From Fidelibacterota bacterium UBA1611 (GTDB taxonomy: Bacteria; Fidelibacterota; Marinisomatia; Marinisomatales; UBA1611), in the NCBI GenBank assembly GCA_002321855.1, contig DCMX01000071.1:1-10368 (forward strand): a stretch of DNA of 10,368 bases, in the 5' to 3' direction. Positions 7,392-10,368 of this stretch are shown here, piece by piece; position 1 is the stretch's first letter; every line of letters starts with the position of its first letter. Both the position numbers and the translations under genes were made by a program. Below the pieces are notes generated by a model. The model ran no database searches. It had not been told where the DNA came from and saw only the letters and a program-made list of their open reading frames with translations.

Positions 7392-8455
7392 CAGGATGGA
7401 AAAGGAGCTGGTATAAAGCAAAGTATGAATATTGCCAAGCTGGTGGCACCGATCCATTTCTCCCGATTGGTCAGTGGATCTTCGATATTGTATATTGGAG
7501 GATGTTTCGTGGTGCGCATGAGTAGAAGAATTAGTAGACCCCAGACCAGCCAATTCAGTGAAAAATAGCTCATTGGAATCAATAACAGTAAGACATATTT
7601 TGCTAATATGTTGAATCTTTCCCCTAATAACGCATAGGCAATGTGCCCGCCATCTAGTTGACCGATGGGCAGTAGGTTCAACATTGTAACAAGCAGACCG
7701 ATCCACCCGGCAAATGCAACAGGATGCAATATCACATCTTCCGTAGAACCCAAGTCTGGGAATAAACTCAAGGTAAGGAGTTTCATCAAAATGGAGTCAC
7801 CTAATTTTATTCCACTACTGGAAATCGTCTCGATCACCTGAGAATGGCGCAGACCCCAGACCAGGGCCGGCACGGCAACGATAAATCCAGCTATGGGTCC
7901 GGCAGCACCAATTTCAAGCAATGCAATACGGTGCTGGATCGGTGCCCTGATCTTGATGAATGCTCCAAATGTGCCAATAAAAGTTGGTGCTGGAATAAAA
8001 TAAGGCAATGAAGTATCAACTTTATGTTTACGGGCTAGAAAATAGTGGCCTGACTCGTGGCAACCCAGAATCATCATCAGTGCAAATGAAAAAGAGACAC
8101 CTTTGCCCCAATCACTAAGATTTGCAAATGGATTCCCACCTGCCATCATCGAACCAGCAATAACAGTTGTAATGACTGTCAATAAAAACAATATAATGTG
8201 AATAGGTGGTATCGTTGGCAATTGAATAATGATGGGCTCTGCTTCCTTCTCAACATTCAGCACCAATCCTGTATCATCTTTTTGAATCACCATATTAAAC
8301 CCCGAATGGCGAACTGCATTTAACAGGTTTTTCTGGGTCACATCAGAAAGCATCCGGCCACGAATACTCCATCGTCCATCTTTCTCCATCACATTTTGAA
8401 CAATAAAAAATGGACTGATCCGATGGAGAATGTTATTCAGATCTCTTTGTGGCAT
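7391..8455 (-). CDS. Site-2-type intramembrane zinc metalloprotease (peptidase M50, EGY/archaeal-like)
   Basis: Integral membrane zinc protease of the M50 family, 354 residues. The zinc motif HESGH is at 133-137, followed by the family's LPYFIPAP and GTFGAFIKIR stretches (150-170). The second metal site is in NLLPIGQLDGGH (260-271, with D268). GAAGPIAGF (183-191) is also typical. About six membrane helices are apparent: near 84-104, 119-140, 182-202, 246-266, 284-313 and 333-350. No PDZ domain is present, unlike RseP. Instead, residues 1-80 form a soluble N-terminal region as in plant EGY and archaeal homologs. The ATG is bounded by an in-frame TAG 27 bases upstream, so the start is well constrained. 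Its TGA overlaps the ATG of the propeller gene by one base. The substrate is unknown; release of membrane-bound regulators is the family's usual role. Confidence 0.93.
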   Translation of the reverse strand: MPQRDLNNILHRISPFFIVQNVMEKDGRWSIRGRMLSDVTQKNLLNAVRHSGFNMVIQKDDTGLVLNVEKEAEPIIIQLPTIPPIHIILFLLTVITTVIAGSMMAGGNPFANLSDWGKGVSFSFALMMILGCHESGHYFLARKHKVDTSLPYFIPAPTFIGTFGAFIKIRAPIQHRIALLEIGAAGPIAGFIVAVPALVWGLRHSQVIETISSSGIKLGDSILMKLLTLSLFPDLGSTEDVILHPVAFAGWIGLLVTMLNLLPIGQLDGGHIAYALLGERFNILAKYVLLLLIPMSYFSLNWLVWGLLILLLMRTTKHPPIYNIEDPLTNREKWIGATSLAIFILCFIPAPFPS

Positions 8456-8549
8456 AATGCACTTTAAATCTACTTCATACTACCCAGCGTGGACAAAGGT
8501 TTCCAAACCTTTCACTTTTGTATTTCAATAATTTCTGCCAATTTTCAGT
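8456..8549. promoter_or_regulatory. Divergent promoter region between the protease operon and a small secreted-protein gene
   Basis: This 94-bp spacer lies between two genes that start away from each other, so it should hold two promoters. On the minus strand, TTTG (8494-8497), a 21-bp gap and TAGATTTA (8465-8472) come close to the Bacteroidota pattern TTTG / TAnnTTTG, but would leave a leader of only a few bases. No ribosome binding site is clear for either gene. A perfect inverted repeat lies at 8495-8512. Confidence 0.4.
8495..8512. repeat. Perfect 8+8 bp inverted repeat, operator candidate
   Basis: AAAGGTTT-CC-AAACCTTT is a perfect palindromic site with a two-base centre, in the middle of the divergent spacer. 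It touches the candidate TTTG element of the protease promoter and lies 38 bp before the plus-strand start. Such a compact dyad suits a dimeric regulator. With a two-base centre it cannot form a good RNA hairpin using all eight pairs. No regulator gene is in the window to match it. Confidence 0.5.
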
Positions 8550-8951
8550 ATGTTCAGACCCATAATCTATATCATCGCTGTCTTAAGTACCCTTTTCCCC
8601 CAGAGTGATCTACCATTCGAGATCGATATACGGACCCGTATTATTAATGATTCAAAGCTACTGGTCAATGTTCAGGTGACAAATCTTGTTGATAGACCAC
8701 TTGATTACCTGGAAGGATTTATTCGTGAAATTAACAGTAATGGCGAATTACTTGACGAAAAACGGATGGTCATTATTTACAGTTACGAACCACCTTTACA
8801 GACAGGTTTCTCATCGACAAAAAGTATTTCATATCCGTTGCCGGATGGAAAACCAAATTCCCATGAATTTTATATATCAAAATTGAAGTTTATCGGTGAA
8901 TCTCGGGTATTCACCTGGCACCCAAAGGTGGGGTTTATTAGAATAGACTAA
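8550..8951 (+). CDS. Small secreted protein of unknown function
   Basis: 133-residue protein that I do not recognise. It opens with a likely signal peptide (MFRPIIYIIAVLSTLFPQS), followed by a beta-rich mature part of about 115 residues with no cysteine, so it is not a lipoprotein. The stretch from LLVNVQVTNLVDRPLDYLEG through NSNGELLDEKR to the SYPLP region alternates hydrophobic and polar residues. It resembles the small Ig-like 'FxLYD' type of exported domain, where a duplex-like strand pattern precedes a 'D.nG..l' turn; this is a weak resemblance only. It is divergent from the M50 protease gene across 94 bp and converges with the next gene, overlapping it by four bases at the stop codons. 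Signal peptide, ATG start and clean reading frame make it a credible gene. Confidence 0.7.
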   Translation: MFRPIIYIIAVLSTLFPQSDLPFEIDIRTRIINDSKLLVNVQVTNLVDRPLDYLEGFIREINSNGELLDEKRMVIIYSYEPPLQTGFSSTKSISYPLPDGKPNSHEFYISKLKFIGESRVFTWHPKVGFIRID

Positions 8952-9448
8952 GGGCTCTTGGCCCTATGTTTCAAATATTTTTCTTCGATCAGCCGACTAT
9001 AATTCAAAGTATCCAGGTCAATTACTAAACTATTGACCCATTCCCTAGACTCTCTGATATAATCATCAATAATATTCAGCGGTACCCGTTGCGCATAGAG
9101 ATTAGAAATAACCACTGCTGAAGGTATAGGAATATAGCTGTTCAGTGGGTCATTATAAAAATGGTCCAAGCTCTTGACCAGTTCACGAACAGATAGATAA
9201 TCGACATTTTCTCCAAAAACATCATTGGCCAAGGTAGCATTTTCATCCCAGGTCTTCAAGTATCCATAAAGCCGACCATCCAGAACACCATGAAGATAGG
9301 ACCTTTTCACACGGGATTCCATTTCTGTGTCATGACCTACATTCTTAGCGACCCTATTCCAGTCCCGACCATCCCAAAACAACCGGTTTTCCTGGCCAAA
9401 AATGATTACGGTAAAGAAAATTAATAGTGTTAGAATTTTCTTCTTCAT
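8948..9448 (-). CDS. Exported protein of unknown function, possibly Rap1a/Tai-like
   Basis: 166-residue protein with an N-terminal signal peptide (MKKKILTLLIFFTVIIFG, then Q) and a mainly helical mature part. Notable segments are WDGRDW just after the signal, SYLHGVLDGRLYGYL, LVKSLDHFYNDPLNSYIPIP, and a charged C-terminus. The pattern of a 'Y..GvlDg' helix followed by 'l..fY.d..N..IpI' recalls small periplasmic proteins of the Rap1a/Tai sort and related conserved secreted families, but I cannot confirm membership from memory. It has no cysteine in the mature part, so no lipobox or disulfide. It starts 11 bases after the aldehyde dehydrogenase stop and is probably cotranscribed with it. Its TAG stop overlaps the stop of the converging plus-strand gene. 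No ribosome binding site is clear. Confidence 0.75.
   Translation of the reverse strand: MKKKILTLLIFFTVIIFGQENRLFWDGRDWNRVAKNVGHDTEMESRVKRSYLHGVLDGRLYGYLKTWDENATLANDVFGENVDYLSVRELVKSLDHFYNDPLNSYIPIPSAVVISNLYAQRVPLNIIDDYIRESREWVNSLVIDLDTLNYSRLIEEKYLKHRAKSP
8951..8965. terminator. Compact hairpin at the shared stop codons, possible bidirectional terminator
   Basis: AGGGC (8951-8955) and GCCCT (8961-8965) pair perfectly around TCTTG, directly at the overlapping stops of two convergent genes. The stem is short but mostly G-C. On the plus strand a T-rich stretch (TTTC then ATTTTT) follows a few bases later; on the minus strand there is no T-run. Termination in the plus direction is plausible, in the other direction doubtful. 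Confidence 0.4.
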
Positions 9449-9459
9449 ATTGGTTGATT

Positions 9460-10368
9460 TTACGAAAATTCAGTAGACTTCACGACAACCGTTTTAATAT
9501 TGACAAATTCCAACATGCCCTGAACAGATAGTTCTCGGCCATAGCCGGACGCCTTGACACCACCAAAGGGTAATCGCGGATCGGACTTAACAAAATCATT
9601 CACAAAGCACACCCCAGCTTGAAGATAGTTTTTGGCCAATTTTGTTCCTCGCTCAATATCCGCAGTGAATACTGCCGATCCCAGCCCAAATTCAGTTTGG
9701 TTTGCTAATTCAAGAGCTTCCTGCTCATGCTCCGCAATCGTCACTACAAAAACAGGACCAAATAACTCTTCATCAAAAGCAGGCATGCCAGGTTTAACAT
9801 CGGTCAATAATGTAGGTGGATAGAAGGCGCCATCGCCATCAGGAACCCCCCCCCCAAGAAGTAGTATAGCGCCAGCATTAATGGAACGCTTCACTTGGTC
9901 ATGCAACTCATCCCGAGCATCTATCGATACCATCGGACCAATGTCCACATCATCCATAGGGTCACCCATGATCTTCAATTCGAGAGAACGCCGAAGAGAA
10001 TTAATGAACTTGGATTCATTTTTTTGAGTAACGATCAATCGCTTGGCAGCGATACAACTTTGCCCAGCATTCAACATGCGGCCAGCCGTGCATGCTGCCA
10101 CAGCCTGATCCAGATCAGCATCATCCAAGATCACATAAGGATCACTCCCACCCAGCTCCAGTACGGTCTTTTTCAAGCATTCTCCAGCTTTTGCGGCTAC
10201 CGCCTTTCCAGCAGGTGTACTGCCGGTGAGGGTTACACCTGCAATACCAGAATGCTCTATAACTTTATTAACCCTTGAACCGGGGATAGAAAGATTTCGG
10301 AACAGATTTACAGGAAACCCCGCGTCTAAAAATACCGATTCAATGGAATTGGCACAGGACTGTACATT
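9460..10368 (-). CDS. gabD: Succinate-semialdehyde dehydrogenase-type aldehyde dehydrogenase, 5' end cut by window edge
   Basis: Cytosolic NAD(P)-dependent aldehyde dehydrogenase. The closest type is the Sad/GabD1 succinate-semialdehyde dehydrogenase, which oxidises succinate semialdehyde to succinate in the GABA and related pathways. The frame is open from the right edge (NVQSCANSIESVF), so 302 C-terminal residues are visible and about 150 are missing; the TTG at 10176 is internal. Visible motifs are GVTLTGS (44-50), the general-base Glu in LELGGSDP (E71), the catalytic Cys in NAGQSCIAAKR (C105, 34 residues later as usual), EELFGPVF, and the C-terminal LPFGGVKASGYGRE. LELGGSDP with QSCIAAKR favours the Sad/GabD1 branch, but substrate assignment in this superfamily is uncertain. 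Ten consecutive G encode G172-G174 and the first base of V175. The 166-residue exported protein gene follows after 11 bases. Confidence 0.88.
   Translation of the reverse strand, partial: NVQSCANSIESVFLDAGFPVNLFRNLSIPGSRVNKVIEHSGIAGVTLTGSTPAGKAVAAKAGECLKKTVLELGGSDPYVILDDADLDQAVAACTAGRMLNAGQSCIAAKRLIVTQKNESKFINSLRRSLELKIMGDPMDDVDIGPMVSIDARDELHDQVKRSINAGAILLLGGGVPDGDGAFYPPTLLTDVKPGMPAFDEELFGPVFVVTIAEHEQEALELANQTEFGLGSAVFTADIERGTKLAKNYLQAGVCFVNDFVKSDPRLPFGGVKASGYGRELSVQGMLEFVNIKTVVVKSTEFS
9846..9855 (-). repeat. Run of ten G in the aldehyde dehydrogenase reading frame
   Basis: Ten C on the plus strand are ten G in the coding strand, read in frame as Gly-Gly-Gly-Val. The run lies after the catalytic Cys codon, so a one-base slip would leave the active site but remove the C-terminal third, including dimer contacts. 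It could be a slippage-prone tract or a sequencing or assembly weak point. Confidence 0.9.

Noticed and set aside
7392..7706. Possible 105-residue N-terminal extension of the propeller protein
   Set aside because: It lies wholly inside the well-supported protease gene in another frame, is compositionally odd, and would bury the signal peptide that starts at 7391.
8686..8886. Second open frame within the small secreted-protein gene
   Set aside because: It lacks a signal peptide and a start signal, and lies entirely within the longer, better-supported gene.
10174..10176. TTG as the aldehyde dehydrogenase start
   Set aside because: The frame continues upstream to the window edge with conserved dehydrogenase residues, including VTLTGS.
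9895..10278. Plus-strand open frame opposite the aldehyde dehydrogenase
   Set aside because: The minus strand carries an unbroken, motif-rich dehydrogenase across this region, so the plus-strand frame is a shadow.

Overview
The window fits an AT-rich, Gram-negative bacterium of the FCB superphylum. My best guess is a Marinimicrobia (SAR406)-like lineage, with Bacteroidota or Calditrichota relatives as alternatives. The evidence is a secreted beta-propeller protein ending in a FlgD-like/type IX-secretion-like tail, an EGY/archaeal-like site-2 protease, little Shine-Dalgarno use at most starts, and small signal-peptide proteins of unknown function. The lineage is an inference from protein style; no marker gene is present.

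Left part (1-4900, plus strand): an OPT-family transporter, cut off by the left edge, overlaps an adenosine deaminase by four bases (ATGA), so these form a translationally coupled pair for uptake and nucleoside salvage. A 293-bp AT-rich gap follows, with two small palindromes. Then comes a full-length Hsp90 chaperone, htpG, which starts at TTG behind the clearest ribosome binding site in the window.

Middle (5040-8455, minus strand): a membrane-embedded M50 metalloprotease is followed, with a TGATG stop/start overlap, by a 783-residue exported double-propeller protein resembling PorZ of the type IX secretion system. htpG and the propeller gene converge on a 139-bp gap without a convincing terminator.

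Right part (8456-10368): a 94-bp divergent spacer with a perfect 8+8 bp inverted repeat separates the protease operon from a small secreted protein on the plus strand. That gene converges on, and overlaps by four bases, a minus-strand gene for a 166-residue exported protein, and a compact hairpin sits at the shared stop codons. The 166-residue gene lies 11 bp downstream of a succinate-semialdehyde-dehydrogenase-type aldehyde dehydrogenase, cut off by the right edge, which carries a run of ten G in its reading frame.

Most genes are ordinary housekeeping or transport genes. I see no defence island, mobile element, RNA gene or CRISPR array. The best candidates for something less described are the protease/PorZ-like coupled pair, the divergent operator-like palindrome, and the two unassigned secreted proteins.
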